A model generated the notes under the pieces. The model had not been told where the DNA came from and searched no databases. It saw only the letters and a list, made by a program, of their open reading frames with translations. A program made the position numbers and the translations under genes. From Gymnopilus junonius (taxonomy: Eukaryota; Basidiomycota; Agaricomycetes; Agaricales; Galerinaceae), in contig JADNYJ010000104.1 of assembly GCA_015501075.1 (NCBI GenBank), forward strand, positions 79,486 to 143,485: DNA of 64,000 nucleotides, given 5' to 3'. This document shows positions 35,073 through 47,221 of this stretch, piece by piece. Position 1 is the first letter of the stretch, and each line of letters begins with the position of its first letter.

Positions 35073-35388
35073 GAAGAAAGCCTAACTGCTAAGGACTTTG
35101 ACATCCTGTGACCAACCAACAACTTATTTGAATATGACGGCACCATCGGGCCTGTAGATTCCTAGTCAGAAAACTTCTCACCAGAGGAATGCAGTTTCTT
35201 CGTTCTCTGAGCTAAGACGGAACAAAGGGTCGTGGTACAAAAGGGGATATTATTCTGCACGATCGTGACCGCGAACAACCGACCTGGGCAAGTTCGTAAT
35301 CTTTACTGTCACCCTGTCAATGCGGCAGTGGCCAACCACACTTGCTCTAAACCACGTCGCCGACGTGCCTCAAAGCCCAACGTCCACG
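35073..35388. promoter_or_regulatory. Divergent promoter between cytidine deaminase and MFS transporter
   Basis: 316 bp between two outward-facing start codons; it must hold both promoters. No TATA box at a standard distance on either side. Confidence 0.5.
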
Positions 35389-38259
35389 ATGGACAGTACA
35401 GGGCAAGACGCATCGCTTGCGGCTTACAGAAGCCTTCCAACTGATGATTATGATACCCCATTTCCCTCCTCCATCGACAATGATGAGCGGATTGCCAAGT
35501 TAAATTCATCCCTCGAACACCAACGGAGAGGCAGATTGCGCTGCGGGCAGCATTAGAGATTGACCCGGGCATCCAGAGGTTTAGCTGGACAGCCATACAA
35601 GTATGCGTGTTGCTATCCTTGTACTCATTTTGCTTCTCACTCTTCAATGTCTAGATGTATCTCGTCACTTTGGTCGTTTGCTGTTGTTCGGGTGACAGTG
35701 GCTTCGACGGAACAGTGGGTTATCGCAGATGGTACTGAGATTGCGTGCGACATGCTGAGCTTATACAAGGTCATGGGTGGCATCAACAGCATGAAACAAT
35801 TTCAAAGATACTTCGGCTTGACTGGAGTTGGGAGTCAAACGAGGTATTTTCCTAGCTTATTTTGCCCCTTCATGGTGCTTAAACGTTTGTAACAGTATTA
35901 TTTTTGGTATTTATACTGTGTACGATTCGCCTATCAAGTGTAGGAGCTTGACATGCTATTTACGTATCTTTCATTTCAGCGGTTCTGTCTGGTATGGAAC
36001 ACACCCGTCTCTTGTTCACCATTCACTTATTCCCCTTCGCTTATGAAGTGGTACCGTTCCAGCCTGTGAGTTACTCTTTCACGAAAGTAAAGAAACTTTT
36101 CAGTAAAGATCGTTACAACAGCATATTTTCCCGACAAATATGGCCGTCGATTCTCCATGTTTTTCGGAAATGCCGTTCTCATGTACGCATGCCGTGCTCT
36201 CCGTATTAAATCTTTCATACTTAGATTTAATAATTGTAACTCAGTGTTGGAGCTGTTCTAACGGCTAATTCGACGAGCAAAAGAATGTTTCTCTTAGGAC
36301 GCTTCCTGACTGGCATGTAACTCAACTCCGTCATGAAGACCCGTATATCTAAATGAGTCTGTTTTAAACAGGGCTTGGATCATCCTGTTCTGGGGCTTCG
36401 GCAAAATCCTACCTGGCAGAAATTGTTCCTGCTCACTCACGCGGTGCTTATATGGGTTTCCTTAATTCATTGTATGTTGCCCTGGTCTTTTTTATTTTTA
36501 TTTTCTTATGTGCTATCCCATGTGGCAGCTTTTACGTTGGACAAATGTCAGCCACTGGACTGATGGTCGCCACCGGAAGGATAAAGAGCGATTTGTCTTG
36601 GCGTCTGCCGCTCTACGTCCAGGTACTGTAGATTGTATTTACAAAGTCTTCGTTTGGAATAACGTAATCTGTTCAGGCAGTGCCCGCCGCCATCAATGTA
36701 GCTTTCATATTTTTCTGTCCTGAATCGTGAGTGTCTATAACGAGGACCGAATTTGCAGGAGCTAATGGCATATGAATCTTTACCCAGACCCCGATGGCTT
36801 TATAGCATTGGCAAAGCTCTGCGGGCACGCGAAATCATCGCAAAGTTTCATAGTCGCACCAACGATATCAATTCGCCTCTCGTGGACTTGGAAATGCGGG
36901 AAATCGACGAAAAAATACAGACTGATGGAATCAATAGTGGGTTCTTTGTATATGACTTGCCTTTTCTTTGTTCTGACTGTGACCATCTTTTATAAATAGC
37001 GAGATGGTGGGATTTCCGTCCTTTATTCAAAACTCGAGCAGATAGGTATAGAGCGTACATGGTCATCCTCATCGGTGGGCTTTTCATGAACCCTGATTGA
37101 CGATATCTAACTCATTCATCTATAGGGGCTTTTGGTGAGGATATCTGCGACACATTGATATATTTCGATCGAAAGCTCAAGATGATTTCTATGCACAGGA
37201 CAACTAAGCGGCAATGGACTGATCACCTATTTCCTTCCTATCCTCCTAAAGAATGCAGGGGTTGTATCTCAAGACCGCCAATTAACTCTGAACTTTTTGA
37301 ACAGCATCACTTCTTAGTACGTCTTTCCTACCTATTTGTCATGTGTTTTCTCTCATTGTACATGTATATTCAGTATGGGAGGTAAGTTAGTCACGAAGTC
37401 TGTCGTCAAGCTCTCATTTAAGAGAGTTTATTTGAACAGCTTTAGTGGTATGACACTCCTTTTCCCTCAGCCATCTGGGTGCAACTCATCTTCCTCTCAT
37501 TTCTGCAGGGGTCTGTCACTGTTGATCGTTATGGACGCCGGAAGATTCTACTCCTAGCTACATCTCTTATGATTATAGTCCTGACTGCGGTTACCGGTCT
37601 GTTAAGCGACATTGGCAGTGCTGCAGGGCAAATCTAGGAATTATATTCATCTACCTTTTCATGGTAGTTTATTCATTTGGGTGGACGCCAATGTGTGTTT
37701 TCCGTCTCCTGCAGGTGTCTCGGATGAGTGCTTAATTAGGCCATCTTTCACAGGCAAGCTCTATATCCTACAGAAGTGCTAAGTTATGAAGCTCGTGCAA
37801 AGGGCCTTGCGTTCTTGGGCATTGTACTGCATGGCGCATCGCTCATCAATACATTTGGGTATGTTCTATTTTTGCTTGCACTTCTGCCGAAGGCAGCGCT
37901 GACGGCCTCGACAGTCTTCCGGTCGCTCTCCAGAATCTCGGATGGAAAGGTATGACAACCGCCGTAGCTGCGCATTACTCACTATTACTCATTTTTGTTC
38001 ACTTTGCTCATGATTTATGTTTTTTTTTTCCTCGACGACAGTTTACTTGATCTTTTTGGTTTGGGACGTATTTGAGCTCATCATCATCTACTTATTCGTG
38101 GTGGAAACTAAAGGGTTATCGTTGGAGGAGATTAATGAAGTGTTTGAGGATCCTGATCCGAGGACGTACAGTGAGCGGTTGTTAGTTGAGACACAGGAGG
38201 CAAGGAAAGGGCAGAGAGTCAGGGCGAGAGAAGGCACGGACACAAGAGGTGGTGCCTAG
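35389..38259 (+). CDS. MFS sugar transporter (hexose/lactose-permease type)
   Basis: Twelve-helix plasma membrane sugar porter. The leader MDSTGQDASLAAYRS precedes FSWTAIQMYLVTLVVCCCSG and DSGFDGTV, GGINSMKQFQRYFGL, PDKYGRRFSMFFGNAVL (PDRxGRR motif between helices 2-3), LLGRFLTG, SYLAEIVPAHSRGAYMG (the PESPR/R-x-G-R class signature), PESPRWLYSIGKA spanning an intron, QLSGNGLITYFLPILL, DRYGRRKILLLATSLM (second half motif), YPTEVLSYEARAKGLAFLG and FVVETKGLSLEEINEVFED, ending REGTDTRGGA. The gene is cut into a dozen exons. Single-base losses appear near 35523, 36372 (a G run) and 37632 (a G run). The substrate is not deducible; neighbouring families take lactose, hexoses or polyols. Confidence 0.88.
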
Positions 38260-38738
38260 CTTTTTCAATAGCCTAATTTTGGCTAGCATTACGCTGACCA
38301 TCTAGGATGGAAGTTACATACATTTGATCGAGGTACATTTATCTATTGTAAACTACTAATTGTATACCCCCTTCGCGCATAGAATGAAATATCATTTTCA
38401 GGTAAAACTGAAACTGGCGTCTTGGGGGAGGGAGATCCTAATTATCAGCATCTATTTTTATCCGATTGAGTGCAGGGGAAATTGGTTACATCCGACATCG
38501 CCACTTCATCATCGCCTTAGCTCGGCGACATCGCCCTTCTCGGGCCATCTTTGATTCTTTCGAAAAAAGGGTCAGTGGCGGCCGGTCGGGTTATCATTCG
38601 GATGCGGAGAAGAAATGGATCTGGAGGGGTATAAAAGGGAAGCTTGGGTTGCTGTTATCTGATCACCAGGATCTTTCTTCCACTTCACCTACTACTCTTT
38701 CACCCAAACCACTCTTCTTATAACTACTCTTCCTCATC
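38260..38738 (+). promoter_or_regulatory. CipC promoter region with TATA box
   Basis: 479 bp without coding signal. TATAAAAG at 38630-38637 lies 109 bp before the CipC ATG. A pyrimidine-rich tract (38670-38735) precedes the start codon, as in highly expressed fungal genes. Confidence 0.6.
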
Positions 38739-39305
38739 ATGGGTTGGTTCGATCACCACGAAGATAGCTACAACGAGGTATGTTGTTTGTGCATTCTATG
38801 TCATTCCATCTGGTTACAATTTCTCTTCTATTCACAGGTCGCCAACGCCGGCCACAAGGCTCAGCTGTCGCATGAGCTGATCGCTGCCGCCGCTGCCTAC
38901 GAGGTGAACACCACCCCTTCCACAGCACACTCCTCGAGGCGGTCTCTGATGTCGCCTTCTTTTCTAGGCTGAGAAAGCGTACACGAAGCACTGCGCAGCT
39001 AACGGCAAGCCCACTTCTCATGAGAAGGCAAAGGAGCTCTTGTGAGTTCCCTTCAGCTTCTAAAACCGTGCTCGGTCTTGCTAACCAGCGTTGATATGAA
39101 CAGAGCTGGGTTTTCCGCTGCTTTCGTCGACCGTATTGTGGAGACCAAGGGACTCGACTTTGTTGACAAGGAGAAGGCTAAGCATGAAGGTACGCAGCTC
39201 CTCGTTGACATGAAATTGTGGAGACCTTTGCTCACTAACACTTGTCCTACTTTCTTCTGAACAGCCAAGAAGAAACTCCACGAAGCGTCCTCGGCTGATT
39301 ACTGA
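38739..39305 (+). CDS. cipC: CipC-like small protein (DUF3759)
   Basis: Exons 38739-38777, 38838-38903, 38968-39041, 39104-39189 and 39265-39305 give 101 residues. The hallmark start MGWFDHHEDSYNE is followed by HKAQLSHELIAAAAAYEAEK, NGKPTSHEKAKELLAGFSAA, FVDRIVETKGLDFVDKEKAK and the tail HEASSADY. The family was named from a concanamycin-induced Aspergillus protein and recurs as an abundant stress- or host-induced protein in fungi; molecular function unknown. Length and motif order are those of the family. A strong TATA box and pyrimidine tract fit high, inducible expression. It converges on ARV1 with 173 bp between the stops. Confidence 0.92.
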
Positions 39306-39478
39306 TCAACTTATTTGATTGTTTGTTGTCGATTGAAGCTGTATAATGAAATTTGGAATGTATAAATCTTCTTCTTCGTTCGTGGCCTCGGGCAACAGGT
39401 CTCCAGAATGAATCCGCCCACAGGCTGGAGAAGAGGTTGATAAACATGGAATGTATAGGGGGAAACAAAGGCACAGAT

Positions 39479-40826
39479 TCATGGTATACTGTATGCGAGC
39501 CATGCCTCCCTCGCCAACTCGTCTTCGCCAACCCATCTACTAACAAGAGTAGCGACGGCGGTCTTGGCCACCCATCCTGAAAGAATGATGATGGTCGTAA
39601 AGAGCAGATGGATGTCCAAGATCACTAACAAATTCGTAAGTAAGGACCAGGACAACTCCGAAAGGAGACAAAGCAACATCACCCACGTACCACGGAGGCC
39701 AAAACCCGCTGACATCCCCCCTACCACGTTCCGTACTACCCATTCTCGATCTAGCTTGTCGTCGTCTAGAATTTCGAAGAGGTGAGTTAGAGGGTTGCTT
39801 GTGCCGTTGTCATGGAGCCATAGATGCTTCGCCCATTCTGGGAGGGGGTTGTCGATCTTTGGCAGAGGAGGAGTTGTGGAGGTGGTTGGTAGCCATATCG
39901 TAAGGAGGAAGAGGAGGAATAACTTGGTTAAGGAGGAATAGAACAGGCTGAGCGATATCAGGGAGAGGCTAGAAGGGCATAAGCGGAGCAATTGAAAATG
40001 CGTCGAAGAGCATACGTACTGGAATTGTTGTCGGATGCTTGACTTCACAGAGGGTGGCGGGCGGAAGGAGTGGAAGATTTCAATGATTCTCATAACAATG
40101 TAGCACGTAAGTGTGATTCCACCGTGAAATGCGATGGTCTCTGTTGTCGTAGATTAAAGATGAGCACGATCTTTGCTACAGCCAGACGGTATGTTGAAGC
40201 TAACGTACCAGCTGAAGTGCCGAGAAAAACACGCAAGAAAGCAAACAAAGTCTCCTTTGTCCATGGTGTCAGGACTGTCGTTGAAGCTGGGGACGCTACG
40301 CTAGCATTCAGATAGCTCCATCTAATGAACGCATCGACAACTGTAAGGGCTAATCCGAGTTTAATTATCAACACCCATGTCTCCTAGAAAAAGAAACCAA
40401 GGGATTTAATTAGAAGAACGGGGAATAAAAGTTGGCTACACGTCGTACCAATGCTTTGCTTGGTTTTTGAAGACCTTCCGGCCCTTCCTCCTGTTCGTTC
40501 AATTTGGATTTGGCATTCGTATTGGGTGCAGAACGCCCAGTCAACCTTCGGGGTTCCGCGCCAGTGTTATACAGCAGATGTCGATATACACCGCGCTTGA
40601 GCAGGAACAGGTCCAGAAGGATCGTCAGAGAGTCATGTTCGACGTAAGGGTCGACGAATTGAAGGCATTTGGGCTACTTCAAGGCGAATTGAAATCGTCA
40701 GTTGAGTTGGGGGAGAGAAAGAGAGAAAACGGGGCTTACGCATTGTTCTAGTCGGAGGTTGTACTCTGATTCGTAGACTGTATATAGATAGGGCGTTGGG
40801 TGGGTGCAGGTTGTGCATATGGGCAT
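39479..40826 (-). CDS. ARV1: ARV1-like sterol/lipid homeostasis membrane protein
   Basis: ER/Golgi membrane protein needed for sterol distribution and GPI synthesis in yeast. Exon 1 (40740-40826) encodes MPICTTCTHPTPYLYTVYES and LRLEQC. Exon 2 begins at 40673 with PKCLQFVDPYVEHDSLTILL and DLFLLKRGVYRHLLYN. Together they make the ARV1 homology domain with its CxxC pairs (CTTC, CPKC across the intron). Hydrophobic segments follow: LIIKLGLALTVVDAFIRW, LFAFLRVFLGTSAETIAFHG, ITLTCYIVMRIIEIF, LFYSSLTKLFLLFLLTIWL, IHLLFTTIIILSGWVAKTA, ending EAWLAYSIP. All exon joints close in frame and there is no indel. Length about 320 residues, typical for fungi. Confidence 0.92.
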
Positions 40827-41124
40827 TCTGATGATGAGAATCAGGTTCAAGGGGTTGTTTAGGCGAGAACGTCTTGATTTGGTGGCGCCTCTTCAGCCAA
40901 ACAACTTTGACGGTCTCATCCTTCCTTTGTTCTCGACCATCTCATCTCAATGAAACGTTGGGTTGAAGGGGACCCTGATGCTCGATAATTAATTCCTTCA
41001 AAGCTTCAAATATTATTGTTTCAATGATCTGCAGCAATAGCAAAGGTAGGTTGCCTATGTTTCCCCTCTTTTTTCCAGCGTTTGAATATCCTACGATCTG
41101 GCTGTAATTATTCACTGATTTCTC

Positions 41125-41367
41125 ATGTCGACGAAGTCACAGGGTTCCCTGGAGGACGCCCATGGCATAGTCCGAGATCAAACACACATTTCTGGCAAGT
41201 GGCCATACTACCTGCTCTTACCTGCAGAACTTCTTCTTGAGGTATTCACCCATATTTGCGATCAAAGAGAATCCTTAGACTTGATATCGACTACAGACGT
41301 CATCCTTCCAGGCCCATTCCTGCTTGGTAAATATGTAGGTACTAGGTTTCTCTCTCTTTATATATAA
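41125..41367 (+). pseudogene. Truncated F-box-like gene start
   Basis: MSTKSQGSLEDAHGIVRD leads to YLLLPAELLLEVFTHICDQ, which resembles an F-box N-terminal helix (LPxELLLEVFxHI), and stops after LLGKYVGTRFLSLYI. No continuation in any frame after plausible splice sites (GTAGGT at about 41336). Probably a gene fragment. Confidence 0.4.
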
Positions 41368-42467
41368 AATTTTTTTGAACTGCCCTCTTTAGCCGACAAT
41401 TGCCGATGTTATGATCTACAGACAGGGTTGACTGACTAGTCTCTGATAAATGCAATTGGACAGAGGTAAGATCGTATCGGGGCTTCGGAACTGGCATCGC
41501 AGGATAAATGCAAGAAAGTCAAACGTGATCATCCGAGAATGAACTATCTACGTTAACCCGCGACATCTTTGACATGGAGGATCTGCCTCTCTATTTGCTC
41601 TGGATATCCCATAATCTGCTTTTGCCGTGATACTACTCTAGGCTGATCTGTTTGAAGCCCTGTGCAGGAGGGATGATTGTAGCTAGCACTGTTACCTATC
41701 ATCTATCACTTGGCCTTCTCTCTTCATTCCCTGTATTCCTCGGTGCGCTATCATTCCGGCTTCTGGCAGGGTGCCTTGTAATCGACTTTTTCTCTTGGGT
41801 GCTATTTTATTTATTGAGTCCTTCTGCCTATCTGTAAAGTTCCTCGTCTATTATTCAGTTTTGGTTGACAGTCCCTCCCCAGCCCATTACTTCCTGGCAT
41901 TTGCTTATACTTTTTTGAATGTTGGTGCGCTCGTAATTTTTAAGGTGACATGCGACTCCGGAGGTAGCCCACTCATTTATACCCGCCTAGCTGCCATTAT
42001 TTTTCCGTGATATCCATTTAAGAAGTCTCTGATATCCATTCTATTGGCAGGTTATATTAGTCTCATTGCCTAAGGTTGCCTCCAAATCTTATCAAGAAGA
42101 AGATACGTCATCCTGTGAGTAACTCAGCGATTAAATGTGCACTTGCGTGCTTGTCTTCAATTTCAATCGCTTCTCAGGCATGACGCGAGTGTATACGAAC
42201 GTCAGCTTTACAGTATTTAAACATTCACACCACGCTGGTCCCCGATAGAATTATTTCTCATCCCCCATTTTGTTCTCCTAGGAGACAAAATATAGACACC
42301 CCTTGCAGATGGTCTAATAATGGCCACGTACGCGTATTTGAATACTAATTGTTGTTTATCCGGCCTACCAGCATGAATGGTGAGGACGTCCGTTTGGAGA
42401 AAGACAACACCGGGGATGCGATGCAGGTGACCGAGAGAAACAACTTTGCAACTCAACTAAGCCCTTC
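41368..42467. other. Unassigned region with hydrophobic frames
   Basis: Plus frames at 41652-41837 and 41771-42010 encode membrane-like stretches (FPVFLGALSFRLLAGCLVI, LAFAYTFLNVGALVIF). They could be exons of a small integral membrane protein, but I cannot join them or name a family. The last 100 bp are the RCC1-PHD leader. Confidence 0.3.
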
Positions 42468-44988
42468 ATGACCACCGACGAAGCACAAACATCCACTGAG
42501 CAGCAGTGGGGTCGAGGTACATTGAAATGAGTATTTATATCAGTATTCTCAGCTAACAGTTCCATTGTAGTCCTAATTTGCGGTGGTACTGACTGGTGCG
42601 TTTCTCAAGTTGGTTTCTCACACTCTTAGCTGCTCAACCCAAACTCCTGTTTTCTCCTGCTTCTTTTCATGAATGCAGGCCCAAACTTGGACGTAAAGAT
42701 CGCGGAGGGTCATCTGGGGTGGAAAATGGCGAATCAGAGTAAGTCTTCCTACGTTTTAACTTCGAGAACGTTGGGTCGCTCAAGCGACAGGCGACTCGTA
42801 GAAACCCCGACCTCCTCGAACCATATCTCCTTCGGTCGCTGCTTAATGTCAAGTCGGTGTCCATACACACTTCATGCGCAGGCTGTCACTTCGTCGTCAT
42901 CGACATAGAGGGTCAAGCATGGTTGTTTGGTCGCAACGGGTTCTCAGCCCTCGGTGTACCGGATTCCGAATTCATATCGGAGAACGCGCCCCGCTTGGTT
43001 AAGGCGACAGATTTGGGAGCTCCGAAGGGTACGCGGTTCGTCCACGCCGCTTGTGGAAGGAACCATACGTTACTGGTTGGGAGTGACGGGTCCGTATGGG
43101 CGGCGGGGCAGAACAACTTGGGTCAAGTGAGTAGCTTCCTGTACTACCATGAGTGCTATTTTCTTATCTAAAACGGTGCAGTGCGGTCAGCATGTCTCCT
43201 CTGAGGTGTCCGCTTTCCATACTGTCTCTGTGAATCATGGCGGGAAGAAGGAACATGTCGTGCAGGCCGCCGCGGGTATTACGTTCTCGCTCGTCCTCAC
43301 CAAGTCCGGCAAAGGTGCATTCTTTCTCTTCTCATGCCTTGAACGGTGCGTTGAACTAGGAACTCTCAGTTTTCGCTTTTGGAAGTGCAGAGAAAGGCCA
43401 ACTGGGCAATGGCACGACGGGTGAACGCATCACAACGGGCAACAAAACCACGTTCGACATTGAAACCACACCTGGTATGTCCACGCCTCGTCCGCTTCTC
43501 ACAGCCGCGTTAACTCGTTCCAGTTTATGTCAAGGAACTGGACGGCAAGCACATTGTCAAAATTGTTTCCGGTCAGCAACACAGTCTGGCTTTAGACTCG
43601 ACAGGGTGGGCTCAAGGAATGTATGGAGACTCTCGATGAAGCTAACCATGCTCTAGTGTCGTCTACGGATGGGGCTACAATGGATATTGCCGCCTTGGAT
43701 TGGGAAACCAGGTGGACGCATTGAAACCGAAAGTTGTCCCTCAGGCGCGTCACAAGTTCTTAACTCTTCTTCGAAGGAGTTTTGACATAGGTCTATAGTT
43801 TGCTGGACCGAATGAGGCAACCATGGCCATGGACATTGTTGCAGGCCCCTCGAACAGTATCGTGGTTGATAAGCAGAAGATGTATTGGATGGCTGGCAAA
43901 GTTCGTATTTTCGCTTCGCCGGCGCGTTTTCCCTTTTAATGACGCGTCTCTTTTTTGCAGTGGAAGAACAGCGGAGAAGGTGATTTGTGATTTGACATGA
44001 CGTACAATCACGTCAAAATTTCAGCTCACGCGACTTAGGTTCTTCTGGCTCGCCTTACTCGACTTTCCGTTACATGCAGGACATCATGTGGGTTTTGTTA
44101 CATTGAACTATTTTTACTTTTCTTACTTGTGTCTTATAGGGCCTGCAAGGTTATTATAGCACGTTCTGGAGGGGTCACACACTGGTTAGTGACTCCTGAT
44201 GATGATGGCTCGCCTATGACTGTCTGCTGGGGTCAAAACGCGAACAACGGTTCGTATTGCTACTGTCACTCCTTAATCTGCACCACATCTGTATAATGTC
44301 GATGACCAGGTGAACTCGGGCTGGGTCCAGAAGAGAGGAAAAGCTCCAGCAAGCCAACAAGGAATTCCCCTCTTGTCGGTATCCATGTATTTGAGTAAGC
44401 CCTTCACTGATATTTTTCTTTTGGGCACATTCTCAATTACATACAGCATCGCTGCGGGACAAAACACGACACTGTTCCTCGCCAAACCTAACGACAAGTT
44501 TTCAGATATGCCTCGACACCCTGAAGACGTCAACCCACCGTCTCTTTGTGTGGGATGTGGCAAAGATCATGGAGAGGATGATTCACCTCTGGAGTGCGAC
44601 AAGGTATTTCTCACTCGGCTAATTTGCTCGTGAACACATATTTATTTTGTTGCGTAGTGTGACTCTCCATGGCACTTGCAATGCCTCGACCCTCCTCTTG
44701 ATGCTGTACCTGACGGCGAGTGGTTCTGTCCTGACTGTCTAGATGATCCAGGTGCCCCTGTAGGTGCTTGGGCTGTCAAAAAGGACAAGCCTAAGGCAAA
44801 AGCAAAGGCAAAGAGGGCCCCACCCGCTGCTGAGGATGAAGACAATGAAGGAGGCGCAAAAAGGAAGGCAGCGCCGACTGCAAGGGCTGGTGCGTCGTTT
44901 TGATCTTTCCTTAGTATTCACAACGTACTTGCAGTTAATTCTCTTATCTTCTGCTGTAGCTCCCGCTCCTAAGAAAAAGAAGCAATAG
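42468..44988 (+). CDS. RCC1-repeat protein with C-terminal PHD finger
   Basis: Exon 1 starts MTTDEAQTSTEQQWGR. RCC1 propeller repeats run through most of the protein: LICGGTDWPKLGRKDRGG, DIEGQAWLFGRNGFSALGV, AACGRNHTLLVGSDGSVWAA, GQNNLGQCGQ, AAAGITFSLVLTKSGK, GSAEKGQLGNGTTGE, SGQQHSLALDSTGVVYGWGY, VCWGQNANNGELGLGPEERK, IAAGQNTTLFLAKP. A complete C4HC3 PHD finger follows: CVGCGKDHGEDDSPLECDKC, WHLQCLDPPL, WFCPDC. The tail is lysine/alanine-rich and looks like a nuclear signal (KPKAKAKAKR, APKKKKQ). RCC1 folds bind chromatin or Ran and PHD fingers read histone H3 tails, so a chromatin-associated reader is likely. That combination is inference, not demonstrated. About ten introns, stop at 44986. 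Confidence 0.9.
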
Positions 44989-45712
44989 GTGCTTCTTGGC
45001 CTTTCGGGCCTCTCATGATTCGGTCCTTTCGTCATTCCAAATGGCCGAACACTGGGCGAGACTATTGCTCGTCTTGTACGTGTTTGAACTTGTTGTATGC
45101 GATTCTTTATCTATTTGCTGTATACCCGGTTGGTTACTACCTTCCATTATATTATATGTGGGATTGCGAGCAATTCTTTGTCTTGTAGTCTGTAGCTCTA
45201 TGTCTGTACATCTCGGTGTTTAGTGACTCGAACCTTCTGTATTCTCAGCTCATAACCTCATAACTCCCCTCTCCCCAAAAATTATATGCTAGCCATCTGT
45301 GACATTTCACATTTGTTGTCAATGTAAGATCAGAGTAGAGGAGAAATGTATGCGTCCTGCGCATGCTTACGGCGCAGTTCATTATTTAGCGCTCATCGGA
45401 CGGCGGAATGACGATATTCCGTTTACCCGACTTCCGTTCAACTTTCGGACGTAGTCGGTCCACACTTGTTCACAAGCCATACTTACGTAGACCATTATAT
45501 CGTGCATATTGTATATAGGTATTAATAAGACTGATTAGCATCATCAGGGCTGACCTGTAGTATTTGGGAACGAGTCATAAAGTCGAGTCATTCTGAACGT
45601 CCCACGTTATAGGGAAGTCAGTTTGTATAAGACGCGTCGTACTTAAGCATATATCATTCGCACTAAAATCAACCACCAAAAACCAGCCGGCTTCAACTCT
45701 AGCTGTCCTTAA
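44989..45712. other. Intergenic
   Basis: 3' flank of RCC1-PHD and promoter of GNAT-1. AT-rich, no reading frame or repeat of note. Confidence 0.4.
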
Positions 45713-46339
45713 ATGGCCCAGACGGATATATGGACGGAAAGGCTATTCCTCAGAGCCGCAGAGGAACGCGACCTCTTTGCGTTTAAGAAGTTTTTACGGG
45801 ATCCAGAGGCGATGAAGTACTGGTAAAGAAGCATTCAGCTGGGAGGTCGGGTGGGCCCCTGATTGCCCTCTGTTCTATTCAGGTCAACAGCCCCACACAC
45901 GGACATTGAGCAGACGAAGAAATTTCTCGACAACATGATCAAGTCGCCATGTAATGGCGTCCTCGATTTCGTGGTCTGCTTGCCCGATGCAAGCAGTACT
46001 GGGATTTCATCGGGTGGTTCGGACGAGTGCTGCGCCATTCCTATCGGAAAAGCGGGAATATGGAACGGTCAAGAAATTGGGTTCATTCTGAGCTCGGAGT
46101 ATTGGGGAAAGGGTTATGCATTTGAGGCTCTGGACGCTATTATCAAACAGTTTTGGGCGACCAACGAGCGCGAGGAGGCGACTATCAAGGCAGACGTTGA
46201 TCCGAGGAATAAAAGGTGCTTGAGATTGTTAAAGAAGCTGGGATTCGTGGAAGTTGGGATGGCGAAGAATACGTATGAGACGCACATCGGGTGGTGTGAC
46301 AGCGTTTATTTGGAGGCTCGAAAACCCAGTTCGCATTAA
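45713..46339 (+). CDS. GNAT-family N-acetyltransferase 1 (RimJ/RimL type)
   Basis: Exons 45713-45822 and 45883-46339 give 188 residues. The start MAQTDIWTERLFLRAAEERD is the usual ERLxLR opening of the Acetyltransf_3 group. The acetyl-CoA site follows as IGFILSSEYWGKGYAFEALD (the G-K-G-Y-A loop), then ADVDPRNKRCLRLLKKLGFV (N-x-x-S/C-x-x-L-x-x-k-x-G-F) and ENTYET-like HIGWCDSVYLEARKP. Acetylates an amino group of an unknown substrate, protein N-terminus or small molecule. A clear paralogue lies on the opposite strand at 56908-57563, with which it shares the intron position after the AMKYW element. Confidence 0.9.
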
Positions 46340-46651
46340 ATTGGTGCCGACGCCTCGCTCGTAAACCGCGTAACTCGTTCAGCTAGTCAAGTCTTTTTCT
46401 AGAAATTTTTATAATGAAAGCGTCCAAAAGATACATAGGATCGAAATCTTCAGTTAATAGCACAGTACCCCTAGTTCAGAGGTAGTCCATCAGGCTTGTG
46501 CGTGTTCGCAATGCGTCAAGTGATTGGTGTGCTCATGAGGGGCTCTATTTATAAATCTCACTCGAGCTTTTCAATCTAATTTTATCTAGCAACCTATATG
46601 ACACAGTACGAAATCTCATTTGCTCACCTCTCTTTCTAGCTCTCCTTCGAA

Positions 46652-47221
46652 ATGACTGGCATAATTAACGGTTCGAGTTATGAAGAAGTTATTTCAACAC
46701 AGAACTTTAACCAATTCAATGATTATTTACTCACTCTTCAAAATGAGTTCGTGGTAGCTGTCGACGGACTTCCAGTTATTACACCTCAATCAAAAGTTGT
46801 GCTTGATGAGGACCTTCTAGATCTGACATTCTCCTTCTTTCAAGTCAGTTCTTTCTTTTATTTCGATTTATTTCCTTGTCGCCTCGACCTCGAGCTTAGC
46901 CAGCAGCTTATATGGGTTTTGTTGGTATGCAAAAGCTTTTTTGAGCCAGCGATGAGCATACTATGGTCGACAATGAATTCATGGGAGTTCTCGAGAAAGG
47001 AAAAGACGGTGTGTGTGTGAGTGCATATTTCCATTCTTCTGACGGTGGAGTAGGCCGTTCTGCCTCGGATCTGGGGAGCTGGTGCTCGGAGACGCGTCAA
47101 GCAGGCCGTGCGGATAGCGTCGCACGTAGTGGCAAGAGACAAGCTTGGAATGTATTGTGAATGTGGGACGTGCTGGCACACAGAACGTGCACAGCCGCTG
47201 ATGGGATATAATCTAATCTAA
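46652..47221 (+). CDS. Small uncharacterised protein with C-terminal CxCxxC-WH motif
   Basis: Pieces in three frames look like exons of one gene. The start is MTGIINGSSYEEVISTQNFN with DYLLTLQNEFVVAVDGLP. The middle is DEHTMVDNEFMGVLEKGKDG, followed by a GTGAGT donor. The end is RRVKQAVRIASHVVARDKLG, then MYCECGTCWHTERAQPLMGY and stop at 47219. Codon-like composition and charged helices suggest real coding sequence. A frame change near 46953 (EPA to DEHTM) is likely a single-base error. CxCxxCxH might bind a metal. No family assigned. Confidence 0.5.
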
